Positions 13,636 through 25,043 of a DNA stretch of 64,000 nt are shown here, one piece after another. The DNA is from Echinococcus granulosus (taxonomy: Eukaryota > Platyhelminthes > Cestoda > Cyclophyllidea > Taeniidae). The notes beneath the pieces are model-generated. The model saw only the letters and a program-made list of their open reading frames with translations. It had not been told where the DNA came from and ran no database searches. Each line of letters opens with the position of its first letter. Within the stretch, counting starts at the first letter, position 1. The position numbers and the translations under genes were made by a program. Location: contig NW_020170471.1 in NCBI RefSeq assembly GCF_000524195.1, positions 225,800 to 289,799 of the forward strand, given 5' to 3'.

Positions 13636-14506
13636 TCCATGGCTTTCCTGAGAGTTCGATAATAATGCAAAGAAATCAAACCCGATTGCGGACCGACAGA
13701 TGTAAAATAACATATACGCATTTTCTTGTGTATTCGCCTTGTTAGAAATAAAGTTTTGCACACGAACGTGCAAATATTATTCCCTGTCATTGCTAATGAC
13801 AACCACAGTAAGGCAGCAGTACCTCTGCATTAAGGAGCCATAGTTAGCAAGTGCTTGTAATAATCTTAACGTACTACATTCGATGGTATCTCTAAAGATG
13901 GCGAAATCCTCGAATTATTACATACACGCATATAGAGTTAAGCATTCTGCAGTCTATTTTTAAGTCTGATAAGGATTATTTAACCAACTTGTAATTGTTT
14001 CCAGGTTGTCATGGTAGCAAAAATGTCACAAGCTAAGGAGGCAAACAATTGGTACTAGACACGAAAATACACGTATTACATTCATGCCCATCACAGATCT
14101 GCATTTTTTGCTTTTAGAAGTGCGACTCTCGACCTAGCAACGTCGACAGCTAAATGTGTCCAGCATTAACGACAAACCACATCCAGTTATTTTCCTTACT
14201 GCACCATCACTATGTTTCACACCAGACCTGTCAACATTTTTGCGCTAACACAAAGAATTTAAAACGATTTACTTTCAAAAACTACAACCGAGGGATTCCC
14301 TCAAGTCGCGAAATTCGGGAGAGGTTCGGATGGGCTATGTCAGAGTTGTAAAGTCATCAAAAATAGTATTTGACTACTCTAATATATTTCACAACACTTT
14401 ACAACATTGTTAACGGGCATATATCGCCCAATGACCAAACATAAATCAAACAAGCATTCACAGCACCCGATTGTAGTGAAAACTAAATATTAAAAAACTC
14501 ACTACC

Positions 14507-14512
14507 TTTATT
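14507..14512 (-). terminator. Poly(A) signal AATAAA for frataxin
   Basis: Plus-strand TTTATT reads AATAAA on the minus strand and begins about 10 nt after the frataxin TAG, predicting an extremely short 3' UTR. Confidence 0.6.
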
Positions 14513-14522
14513 GGAAAAACAA

Positions 14523-15095
14523 CTACAAATCCAGTCGAGGTTTCTTGAACACAATATTGGCTTGTAAGATTTCCGAAATTTCACTGGAAAGGAGCTGAAA
14601 TAAATCACTCTGGTCGTGACGATAGATCCACGAGCCATTCGAAGGGTTGTAGTCATATCGTTTAGGGCCACTTTTTGGAGAGGATAGCCAGATCTGCTTA
14701 TTAGGAGTCTGTTTGTTCAAAACGTACGTCCCATGCCGAGATCCAAATTTGATTGTCAAAACTCCGTCAGAATAGGAAACGTCATATTCTGAGCCAAGAT
14801 CAAAGTTATCCGAAAGATCCTCAAATGCATTAGTTAAATACTCCAAAACGTGTTCGCTTAGTTGCTTGAATTCAGTGCATGATAGGTTCGAAGTATTTGA
14901 AGTGGTCACAGGAGGCAGCGTTGCGTATTTTATACAAGGAGCTGTGTCAACATACCCGAAGTACCCTTGAGTTAAAAGATAGGAAGTGGGAAACTTTTGA
15001 CTTGTGGATCGGCCAGATCGAAGGAAAAAACGTGCAAGGTTTGTTGCTGATGTGGACATTGGCAAAATAGAAACCCGCAAACAAAAAGCCCCCAT
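14523..15095 (-). CDS. FXN: Frataxin, mitochondrial iron-sulfur cluster assembly protein
   Basis: Frataxin activates the NFS1/ISCU complex for iron-sulfur cluster synthesis in mitochondria. This intronless frame gives 190 residues, close to the human 210. The family core is unmistakable: an acidic first helix (residues 75-97, including NAFEDLSDNFD), then YDVSYSDGVLTIKFG, GTYVLNKQTPNKQIWLSSP (122-140) and SGPKRYD. The Trp that contacts ISCU in the family is at residue 136. Residues 1-60 are Arg/Ser-rich and poor in acidic residues, as expected of a mitochondrial targeting sequence. The ATG at 15095 is used because the frame upstream has only a GTG. It converges with the voltage-sensor gene and diverges from WDR20. 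The intronless structure is unusual beside intron-rich neighbours. A frame intact to the stop argues against a dead retrocopy. Confidence 0.95.
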   Translation of the reverse strand: MGAFCLRVSILPMSTSATNLARFFLRSGRSTSQKFPTSYLLTQGYFGYVDTAPCIKYATLPPVTTSNTSNLSCTEFKQLSEHVLEYLTNAFEDLSDNFDLGSEYDVSYSDGVLTIKFGSRHGTYVLNKQTPNKQIWLSSPKSGPKRYDYNPSNGSWIYRHDQSDLFQLLSSEISEILQANIVFKKPRLDL

Positions 15096-16600
15096 CAGCC
15101 TCACAATTTCAAATCAGGCCGCAATTTAACGAAAACGCCAAATGAAAAACAAGACTTAGAAAACAATAGTATGAAATTAAAATCACTACCCACTGTGATT
15201 AAAATTTACCTTAAAAGTAGCACATTTTGTCAGTTTATTACAACCAGTTTTGAATAAAACTACCCCTATAAAGGTATACGAAAATCCCTAAAGAATAGAA
15301 GCAACTCAAGAATTGAAAATGTATTTGCATGTTAAGACTTTACCTTAACATGTAGGCACACAGTTTGCTGCAACAAAGTGCCATAACAGATGTTAGACAA
15401 CGTATAAATGCGCCAAAGCATTGCCACCACCTAATATATGGTGATTCAGTTACGCGTTGTTTGTTTAACTCTCGGTTTTGGCAATGGGTCACTTCGCGTC
15501 CTGACCACTATACTTCTGCCAAGCCGACTGGACCCTGGACTATACCGGTATCCCCTAGCATTTCTGTAGGTTATATTCGTAGATTCTACCACAATATTAT
15601 ATTTTTTTTAACTAGATAAGTCCAAGGCACCCCAGTAGCAGCAGTATAACGAAAACCAGATTTTGAAGGGCATTCTTCCTGTGTTCCGCTGTCAAGTGAT
15701 AGAATTTGGCTGGGCAGAAGAAGTGCGATTTTACGGGTGGCAGAACCGCTAACAACCCTAGACAATAGAGCTAAAAATGATGTTGAACTTCGGTTTTTAT
15801 TCAAGTTCCATGTTTTGCAGGAAAGCTATTGCTATCCAAAGCGGAAATATCAATCAACCGTCTGGAAAGGCTTCTTTGTGCAAATGCCCACCATACCTGT
15901 ATAAAGGTGGCGATAACACGGATCCACCATAACTCCTACACTTCTCTACTAGCTAGGTAGCACCCAATAATATGCATTACATCAGATTGTTCTTAAATGT
16001 CGATTTTGGTAAATCGTCACTATGTATTTTGGCCAGTGTACCACGCTAAGTGGACTGGCCTCCGAGCCATACCAGTGGCCCTTCTTCCTAAGTATCTTTA
16101 GCTCTCGGTTTTAGAAGGATTACTCCGTATTTTGGTTCTTGTTCCTTTTGCAGTGCAAATTTTGCCATGGACTATTTAAGTACTCTTACCTAGTCTGTAA
16201 AACTTGAGGTAACCGAAAATATTTCAGCGGTATTTAAAATTATAATTAGAAGTTTACACGCTGATTTTTGCCCAAATCTTTGATTCACGGAATAGATTTA
16301 AAGGTATGCAAACAAAAGACATGCGCTTTTTGTTAGGAATTCTTTGTAATATTTTATACGTTAATCATTTTCTGATTTTAGCAGGCAACTTAATTTTCCA
16401 AAAAATTTTTTTTTGAATTTCTTATTAGCGGCTCATCTTCCAAAACTTTTGAATCTCTATCACGTTCGTGGATCATATATTATTTAATTTGTACTGAGGT
16501 TTTAAACATTTGCTTTGTCGCGGACTTATCAAAACGCCGTGGTAGAGTTTCTGTGCATAACTTCTTATGGTATTAAATCATCTTGCTCAAGCGATCGACG
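15096..16600. other. Divergent intergenic region between frataxin and WDR20
   Basis: This 1.5-kb spacer separates the start codons of two divergent genes and should contain both promoters. The open frames inside (for example 15365-15619 and 15586-15804) lack ATG starts, splice context or recognisable domains. No repeat was seen. Confidence 0.5.
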
Positions 16601-19600
16601 ATGTCCATTCACTATGGACATAAAGATGTTTTAGAACATTTCGAGACTCCTGAAGGTGCATATAAATTGAAGTCAGTTGTATCGCCTAAGTGTCTCCCCA
16701 GTATTCCCCAATCTGGTCGCTTGTCCTCAGTTCGACTATCATTCTGTGATAGCAGAAGTGTGTGCTGCATTAATTCTGGAAGGGATATCTGTATTTACCC
16801 CATTTCAGGGTGTCGAGTATGCTTTATTTTCCACTTATTTCTGTTTTTAGATGTTTGATTCCCATGCCCCAGGAAAGCAAACGTTCAAAACATCTGCTCC
16901 CGTTTGTCATGATTTCGGTGTTTCATCTTTACTGCTCGTGGGTTTCTCCGCGGGTGAGATTCATATGATTGATCCATTCCACAAAGAACCTTGCAAAGTC
17001 TTCAACGAAGAGGTTGGTTTTGTTAGCATGTGAAAATTTGAAACTTCTCCTAGAAGTACATTGAACATACGGCAGTGACCTGTATTAGATGGGTCCCCTA
17101 TTCCACGAATCAGTTTTTGGTGGCTCATACAAGTGGACACATGTACCTCTACAGCGAAGAACTTCCCTGCTGTCCTACTCCTCCTGTCTATCAGCTGTTC
17201 AAAAGGGGCCCTAGCTATGTTGTATACACTTGCAAGACGAAATCCACCTGCAACCCCCTTTACAATTGGGCCCTCACAAATATCCTCGCTGACTCCGTAC
17301 AGTCCAAAATCTCCGAAGATTGCGACGTTTCTACTGCTCCCCTCTCATCCATTAATCAGTTCTCATTTTCTACCTGTGGAAAGTATCTGGCTGTTGTCAG
17401 TGAGGATGGTTACCTTCGCGTCTTCAGCTACCATCAAATGCAGTTATATGTAGGTGAATTTTTTAGCCAGCTTCTTCTTTTTTGGATGTAATAGTTACAG
17501 GATTACTGTTTGCTCTTTCAAGGGTTTCATGCGCTCCTATTTTGGCGGTCTCACGTGCGTGGATTGGTCGCCAGACGGCAAGTACGTTGTCGTCGGTGGA
17601 CAAGATGATCTAATTACCATTTGGTCCTTCAGCGCCCAAGCTGTGATTTGTCGGGGTCAGGGCCATAAGTCGTGGACCAGTGTGGTTCGTTTTGACCCTT
17701 TTGTCTACCCTCCTTCTCTCTGCAATGGTACTGCTGTAATGCGAGACCTTGCAACGAGCTCGGATCGACTCTCTCCGAACGGGGATCCGCACCAACACCA
17801 TTCCTCTCCATCCGCTGATAGTGACTCAGCCTTCCGTACTTATCGGTAAACATATCTGTCCATACGCTAACAGCCACTAAATCTTCTTTCATTTTTAGTT
17901 TGGGTTCGGTCGGTCAGGACACATTTCTTTGTCTCTGGGAGCTGACAGAGGACGTCATTCGTCAGGGCCTCCGTTTCTCCTCTCATTTCCATCAGTCCAC
18001 AGGCAACGGGCGTCAAAATTTGGGAGGACTGCCCACCTTTTCTGCTTCCAACTTCACCTCTGCCTGTACCGATGGCTCAATGGACGGGTTAGAGAAAATC
18101 CGCTCTATTCCTCGTAATAGTGGTGGTGGTGGGGTCAAGCGCAAGCCCTTCCTCAGTAGCTTCCGCTCATCGTTACCACTTACTTCGCGGCATTCGGAGC
18201 AGAGCGATGCATCTGGCAAGTCCTCCGTCGTCTCGGATAACTGTTGCCACTCCACCCTCGGTGATAAACGTCCTGCGGATGGAGTTAACGGAAATAACCT
18301 ATCTGCCGTTTTGTCTAGGGAGTGAGTACAAATGCTTTTCTTTTCGTGCCACTGGAGAGTCTTTGTTAATGGCTACCTTTTGTTAGTTGCTCCAAGTAGT
18401 GAGTGAAATTTCACTTCTTTTTGTCTGCAAATCTTTGTAGGAGCAAATGTGTTGGTAGTTTACTAATTCCAAGGTATTTCATTCTATTTATTTTATTAAT
18501 AAGTGATGAGAACCTTCAGAATGCAATCGTTCATCTAATTTGTGCGCACAAAGCCGTCTAGTTGTTCTGCTCTTTGCTTACTTTGCTTATTTGTTCCAAA
18601 CCATCTGCCACTGCCGACTTTACTTTCGGTAGATCTACTATGGACTCGCATCCAAAAAACGAAACAGATATGCTGACCTCTTTCATATTCGAGCATCAGT
18701 CCCTTTTGTCAAAAATACGTGTTTTTACTAACAAAATCAATCTTCTGTTTGAAGCGGTAGAATTGTATCACTCGTAATATCATTATTGTCATGAACGATT
18801 AGATTTTTTTTGAAGATTGGCTGACAGGTTTAGTACCTATGTCATTGTCACTCTACCTATCCGCGACTTAGATAAAGATCTCGTTATTATCGTGCTCTTT
18901 GGTCCACTGCTCTTTTATGGAAGTTTCTTTTAAAAATTACGTAATTTTCTGCATATTTTTCCATTGTCTTAGGGGGGAGGGGGAAGGAGGTCAATTTCAT
19001 CCTGATGTCGAAACACCAACTACTCGTTTTGCTGACCAATCCAGTGATTCTTTTTACCAAGCCAGCGCAGCCCCCTCTCCTTTTGTTTTCCTTACTCCAC
19101 GAACTGACTATCCTTTCTTGGTGAAAAAAAGGAATGAAAGGAGGAAATCGAGTTCCTCCTGCTGCTTGGCATGCAAATCTTCTCCTCATTCCATAGTTTT
19201 TTCTCCTCTTCTAATTCTCCAGCTATTATACATTTGCTTTTACCTATTGCACGGTTAGTTTCCCTTAAAATCAGCCTCGAATCACTTTCTGGTGCATCTG
19301 GCGCATGTCTTAAAGGCCTTTTGTTTCAGAGACCTTAGATTTTAAAGCACACACACTAGTGGTGTAGCACTTACAGTCGGCTCTGGATATTTCGCCACTC
19401 CTTTATTATCTTTCCTTTTGGCAAACATCAACCCAGTCTAAGACTCTTGTTTACGTGACAAATGTCAGGGGGGAAGGCATTTGGAGTACCCCATGCTCTT
19501 TCACAATACACTTTAATTAGACTGGCATTTCAATTAATTAAGGTGGTTGCTTTGTTTACCCTCCATTGGTTGATTTTGGCAACGCTGGGCATTAGTCTCC

Positions 19601-22600
19601 CATGCCAGGTAAATGTTATGTGATTTGCTCCTTTGTTTTTGCTTTGTAAAAGCGGCAAAACCAAATTGAATATGTAAATGTATTCTTCTTCATGCGCCTT
19701 CTTCCGCCCAAGCCTGCAGTTGTCCACTTCACGTTTACGAACCATAAATGGGCTTTTTAATTTCGTATTTGTTGGCGGTCATGAAAATGGGGATTAAAAA
19801 GGCAGTTCTGTATGCAAATGTAAGTTACTTATGTATCTGCTGATTGCGTGATGAAGCAAATTATCCACATCCCTCGGCTACTTGACACATTGAATTGCGT
19901 CGATGCGCAAATATCGCTATGGTAATGTATTGAACACCAAAAAAAAAGGAGGAGGCCATATCATTCGAAATCCCTGGAGAGAGGAAGGATTTTATTTTCT
20001 GTTCCCTCGACTTCATTATTTGACGGCGGTACATCTGCCCGGGAGCTTTTCTCCACATAAACAATTCATTGCGAACGTGGTCGTTATCAATAGTCCGCAA
20101 GTGTTCAGCAATCTCTCCATAAACAACGAGCCTTCTCGTCACCAGTGCGATTGCAAAACACCTTAGTTTGACTCTGTTGAGTTTAGTGCTGTGGATTTGT
20201 TACGTTTTCTCCTATTTTTTTGCCTTCCAGTCTCCTGGGAACTCCGAATTGTCCGCGTTTGTCGGACGTGCCGATTTTAGAACCCTTTGCCAAATTCGGC
20301 ATCACCAGCGACCTGATCACGGACCTGGTCTTTCGAGAAGACAGCATCAATCTCGCCTTTCAACAGGGCGTCACTCTTACCTACACTCGGCCCGTACGTT
20401 TTTTCAGCCTTTTTAACTTAACCGTTCCCTTTGTTATTGATGGGCTTTCCTCCTACCGTTTCTTTCCTATTTTTCATTTTCTCCTAATTTTCTTTCATCT
20501 TTTTATGCCATATGGAGGGTGTAACAGCTCTTCATTCGTCACACAATTTCGACTCGTTTGAAGTAGTTCTGAATTTGCTAGAGCATAGCCAAATGATCAA
20601 TTTAGCCCTGGGGATTTAGGGTTAAAAGTAAGGAAAAAGTAGTTGATGCTCCTTTGTCAATAAAGTGTTGAGCTAAGTTGAATGCTCTCCACAATCTGTA
20701 TGGAGTTTATGCTGAATGCTTACCTGTGATGGCGATGATGTTGGTGGCAGTGATTTAAAGTGAGTGTCATAGGCAGGCGGGTAGGCAATCGGAGATTTCA
20801 TAAATAATGCAATAACATTAACACAGCTATAGCAAGATGGACCGTTTGAGACAGGCTGAAGCACAAATGTCCATATTTTATTGTTTAGCTAGTTAAGTCT
20901 ACTGTGCTTGCTGCTATGGGAGACGCAACTTGTTTATTAAGCTATTGAAATACAGTGACTTGAGTGTATTATGCATATTGTCTCACTCAGCGAATCTCTT
21001 TCCCTCCCTCCCCCCTCCTACTTTCCCTCTTCGTCTCCCTTTTGCGTAGTCTTTGGGTTTACTTACAAAGTCACGGCTGGGAAGTGAAAGTATAATAACT
21101 GGAGTTTGTCGGTGAGTGAGGTTGGATCCTGTCAAGTTAATCAGGAGAGGCAAAGACTTCAACCCGTACCCTTTTTTTACCCACCTGTTTGCATAACCCG
21201 CAAAGTACGGCGTGTGTGTGTACGTGATCACCGCTTGACTTCCGTGACACACGGTGGTACTATTTTGGTTGACCTTGACCTAGTGGTAATTGCTAAGTGC
21301 GTCTAACGTCTCTCCTGACCAATCATGGAAAGTAGATGCCATCTCTAGGTCCGAGAAGTTGCAGAATGTTAGGGAATTCAACAGGAAAAGAAAGTGGAGC
21401 CCTTTATTAGGGGCTGCAGACATCCATTCCCCCTTCCCACTAGAAATGCATATTGTTTGCTTCTAAAGGCCACTGAATCAGAAGGCAGATTTGCTTTGTT
21501 CAAATGTCATATTTAGTTGAAATTTCTAATCGAAAAGAGTGTGGATTTATTCTTTATTCCGCAGGAAGAATCTCATCGCTCCTAGTAACGCGATGCTACC
21601 AAGTGACAAATGTTTGTGCAGGCTTCCATGCACCTTGTTGGAAAGGTGGGAGAAGGGATCTATCGTGTTGGGGATTTAATTGTCGAAGCTTCTCGTCTTG
21701 GAGACGTTATGTTAGCAGATCGTTTCACTGAGGTACGGCACTCAAGGCGACTCATGGTTCTCCCAGTCCCGAGCCAGTCCGCTTTACACCCGAGAAGGGG
21801 GTGGAAGCCATGCACCATGTCTTCACATGCGACAAGGGCATTCAAGGACCTTTAATTTGTTCTTTACTTTTTCAAACAGGTTATAAACAATCGTGGCATT
21901 GGGAGAAGGCGGTTTATTGACTCGCCGACTGACTCACTTGTGATGAAAAGTGGCTTTTGTATTCTAACGCACCATTGGTTGCCCCCTAACTATCTACTCA
22001 CCACCCATCCCATACTCCTTCTAAGATCCATAACATTTCACCCCCGGAAGACGATACTTCGTTTGTGCACCTATGTGTGTGTGTGGTGGACTGTGGACGG
22101 AGTGCCTCACTTTGAATCTCCTTCTGAAGGCTAAACAGCAGTCGTGATTGAGATGTCGATACAAATCGGATGTAAGTAGAAAAAATTTTATCAAGTCTAA
22201 GCAGTTTCAGTCCTTGCAAACCACGAGTAAGGGTTTACCACTCCGTTCAGCTCCGATTTTGGAAGCTGTGTATCTATCTCCTTTTCGAAGACGACGGGGT
22301 TTATCCATTTCCCCTTGCTTAAGAGGAAATAGGAGCTCTTATTCTGTTTGCCTAAGTGATAAATGAGTCAGCATGGACAGACAGACCATTTTCTTGCTTT
22401 ACAGCAGATGGAGAGCTGCTCAGCAGCAGTAGCTGCCGGTGATTTGAGCATCTTTGACACCTCCCATCTCGTTGATGACAGTGGAGCCGTTGAAGTCGAT
22501 GACGACGATGTTGACGTCGACGAAGGTGGAGTTGATGTGGATTGTGTTGAGGTAGTGGACGATGTGAACGACGATGTCGAGGTATCACCAGCCCACATAC

Positions 22601-22758
22601 GTGGTTCGTTGTCGAATGCCTCGGCGACGAGTAGTACTATCGCCACACCTACCAACAGCAACCACCAATTACGTCATCACGCTCTCTCTCCTGGTTTGCA
22701 GCACCGACTCTCGCGATCTCCGTTCGTGCCTGAGTCTGCTGGTCAGGCGCTGCGGTGA
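16601..22758 (+). CDS. WDR20: WDR20/DMWD-family WD-repeat protein
   Basis: In animals WDR20 is a beta-propeller cofactor that activates the USP12/USP46-UAF1 deubiquitinases. Exons: 16601-16816, 16851-17012, 17054-17449, 17523-17845, 17899-18321, 20231-20393, 21622-21732 and 22405-22758. All junction phases agree, for 715 residues. Diagnostic stretches are VCHDF...[88 protein letters not shown] and, after a long Ser-rich loop, [18 protein letters not shown] to the last propeller strand. Up to 20393 the match is strong. The last two exons are inferred from phase, splice sites and open frame only; they add a very acidic Asp/Val tract and a Ser/Asn tail absent from the vertebrate protein. An alternative end at 21565-21585 is possible. 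The first four introns are 34-73 bp and the last three 1909, 1228 and 672 bp. Confidence 0.9.
18975..19200 (+). CDS. Possible cassette exon inside WDR20 intron 5
   Basis: A coding-like plus frame ([20 protein letters not shown] and beyond, Ser-rich) follows an acceptor-like CTTAG near 18972. Its start phase fits the exon ending at 18321. I found no donor that would restore phase to the exon at 20231, so it may be chance, an alternative 3' end or part of a longer cassette. The end coordinate is approximate. Confidence 0.2.
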
Positions 22759-23540
22759 TTGGGATGATGATAATACTGATGTCTTTCATTCTCTACCCCT
22801 CCTTTTCCCACTCCTGCCTCCCCCCTCCGCCTTTGTCAGTCCGTTTTAGTATCATCTGGTGTACGTGCTCGTGTGCACTTGTATCTAGGCCATCTTGGTT
22901 CCCGACATCTTTGTAAATTCAAGCAAATTATATATATGTAAGTAGAGGATGCTTTCTTGGTGGTGATTGGTTGGAATTGGTCTGCTGTCGACAGGCGGGC
23001 TGTCCAATCAGATTAGAGCATATCGGCGTAGGTCATTCTGTATCATCCCATCCACTCTGACAGGATTTCAGGATGATGTATTTGATTAAAACCATTGGGA
23101 TGTTAGCATAAGTGGGATGGGTGAAATGTTATAGTCTCCAGATGGGCTAAACGCTGGGAATGTAGTTTTGTCGTACGCCAGTGCTTCATAAGTGAGGCGG
23201 TGGTTAGCTCTAATTAGAAGGGGACTAGAGCAAACTTTCAGCTTTGTGTTTGTACTTTGCGATTTGTATTCGCGTTTGCAGAAAGCAAGCTGGTCGGTGA
23301 GGATGTCGTGGTTTGGATATGTCGCCTCTGGGGTGAGTGGGACTCTTCGTTGATTGGTGCGCTGTCAATAGAATCAGGTTTTTTGATTACTTCTTTATCG
23401 TCGCCAGAATGTAGGTTTTTTACTAACTCGATTAGATCTATGACGAATTGGTTCTTCAAGTTCGTATAAACATAGATTTTGTGAAAAAAGTATTCAAGTC
23501 ATTTCGTCTTATCAGAGATTGTGCACTTATAATTTTTACT

Positions 23541-23546
23541 AATAAA
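23541..23546 (+). terminator. Candidate poly(A) signal for WDR20
   Basis: AATAAA lies about 780 nt after the inferred TGA and is the first canonical plus-strand signal noticed downstream. Confidence 0.4.
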
Positions 23547-23739
23547 GTATAAGTAGCAGTAGTCGCCTTGTTTATGATTCACACCTGGTCTTGGAAGGCG
23601 CGGTCGATTTCTTGCGATTTGTTAGTCTTTTCATGGATTTAATCTTTGCGTTCCTCAGCTGTGTTCACAAGAAAAACCTAAAAACTCGTTTTTTTTAATC
23701 CAACGGTTACTTTTAACCTTCGTTGAGATTGTATCAACC

Positions 23740-23766
23740 GGGGGTTTGGGGGGGGGGGGGGGGAGG
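23740..23766 (+). repeat. Poly-G tract
   Basis: Five G, three T, then an uninterrupted run of 16 G, an A and two more G. It could form a G-quadruplex, but homopolymer length is error-prone in assemblies. Confidence 0.8.
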
Positions 23767-24960
23767 AATCACACGAGCTTGCTCAAAAAAACACGGTAAC
23801 TACATTACTTCGTATAAAAGTGATGTATTATTGTGATTTACAGCAAATCCAATTTAATTTTCTCCAACCGTTGTACATAATCCTGTCAAAGCTATCAGCC
23901 CTTTAAGCGGTTTAAACCCCCGTAGTTTTAAATACTTAATTCACGGGTTTAACGCTAGACCAGGCATAGATACGCAAAAATTCTCATTCATGACACTGAA
24001 TACCTCCAGGTGAGATGAGAGTCCATGAGACGTCTTGATCTATCTTGACGAAGCCTTGAATGCAGCCTACGCTCCCCTTTTCTCCTGCTCGCTCTTACCC
24101 ACTCGTCTAGCAAACACTGTCGTAAACTCGTCTCTCCCTTGTTTTATGCTTTAACGGCAATGACCTCTACGCGGAAACAGATACATAAGTAGGATCACTT
24201 AAACTTCTCGAACAAAATGACAGCAATAAATCAAAAGAAGTCAATAAGAAAAACCCAAAAGTTTAGTTATGATCTTCATTTGATCAAAGAGCATTTACGG
24301 TAGGTAATATGTATTATTTGTGGCAAATATTCGTGGTTGACTTGGCTCACTTTTATAATAAGATACTAGACATTTTATTTTAATTTAGTAAAGACGTTGA
24401 AGTTATTGAAATATTTCCGTAGTCTTCATTTCCAAATCTGTCTCCATCACGATGAGAAATTGGTGAGGTGAAACGGAGAAGTATATGACGGCATTACTGA
24501 GGCGCTTTGTTCTTCACGTCACTTGAGTGCTCTTAAAAATGCCGCATGACAAGAGGTCTGATTCAGGCTTCCACTTTAGATGAATTTGCTCTCACCTCTG
24601 GCTGATTATTTATTGCCTCTATCGGCATTACATGATATCGTAATTAATGTTGCTGCTAATGCTAAAATAGTCACGTCAAAATTAATTATACACATACATA
24701 TATTATGAAGTGTGAAAGAAGATTTAATTCCCATCGTACGCCAATTATCATCATGGGCTACCACTACAATTCGCGTTTGTGCGTGGCTGTCTGGTTCAAA
24801 GTAAAACATATCAATGTTCGCTAAAACCTATTCACTTGTTAGCATGTCACAATTAATGCAATTTGTTAACTTGCATCGTTCATCTCTTCACGCCTTTTTA
24901 AAACCGCTCCATGTACTCATACACTTCGGCAGATAGTGAAGACTTTTAACAATCCACCCG

Positions 24961-24975
24961 ATTGGCTGATAAAAG
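24961..24975 (+). promoter_or_regulatory. CCAAT-box-like and TATA-like pair upstream of the first PH-like gene
   Basis: ATTGG (inverted CCAAT) is followed within a few bases by GATAAAAG, about 70-80 bp before the ATG at 25044. The spacing suits a core promoter with a short 5' UTR, but this rests on motif matching alone. Confidence 0.3.
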
Positions 24976-25043
24976 CTTGTGTGTGATTAATAACATTGGC
25001 AACCAGCAAACCACATACACACCACAGTTAAGATCACCTCGGG

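Larger units (their letters stand above)
13534..14522. other. Convergent intergenic spacer between voltage-sensor gene and frataxin
   Basis: This spacer holds the 3' ends of two convergent genes. A plus-strand AATAAA at 13630-13635 and a minus-strand AATAAA at 14512-14507 serve the two flanking genes. No further coding potential was recognised. Confidence 0.6.
22759..25043. other. WDR20 3' UTR and intergenic region
   Basis: The left part is the likely 3' UTR of WDR20, ending near a plus AATAAA at 23541. A 16-G homopolymer within a G-rich tract lies at 23740-23766. The right end carries a CCAAT-box-like ATTGG (24961-24965) and a TATA-like ATAAAAG about 70 bp before the ATG of the next gene. 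No other coding content was recognised. Confidence 0.5.

Noticed and set aside
22352..22661. Long minus-strand frames rich in His/Arg or Ser/Thr opposite the WDR20 last exon
   Set aside because: They are mirrors of the acidic Asp/Val repeat on the plus strand; composition explains both open frames.
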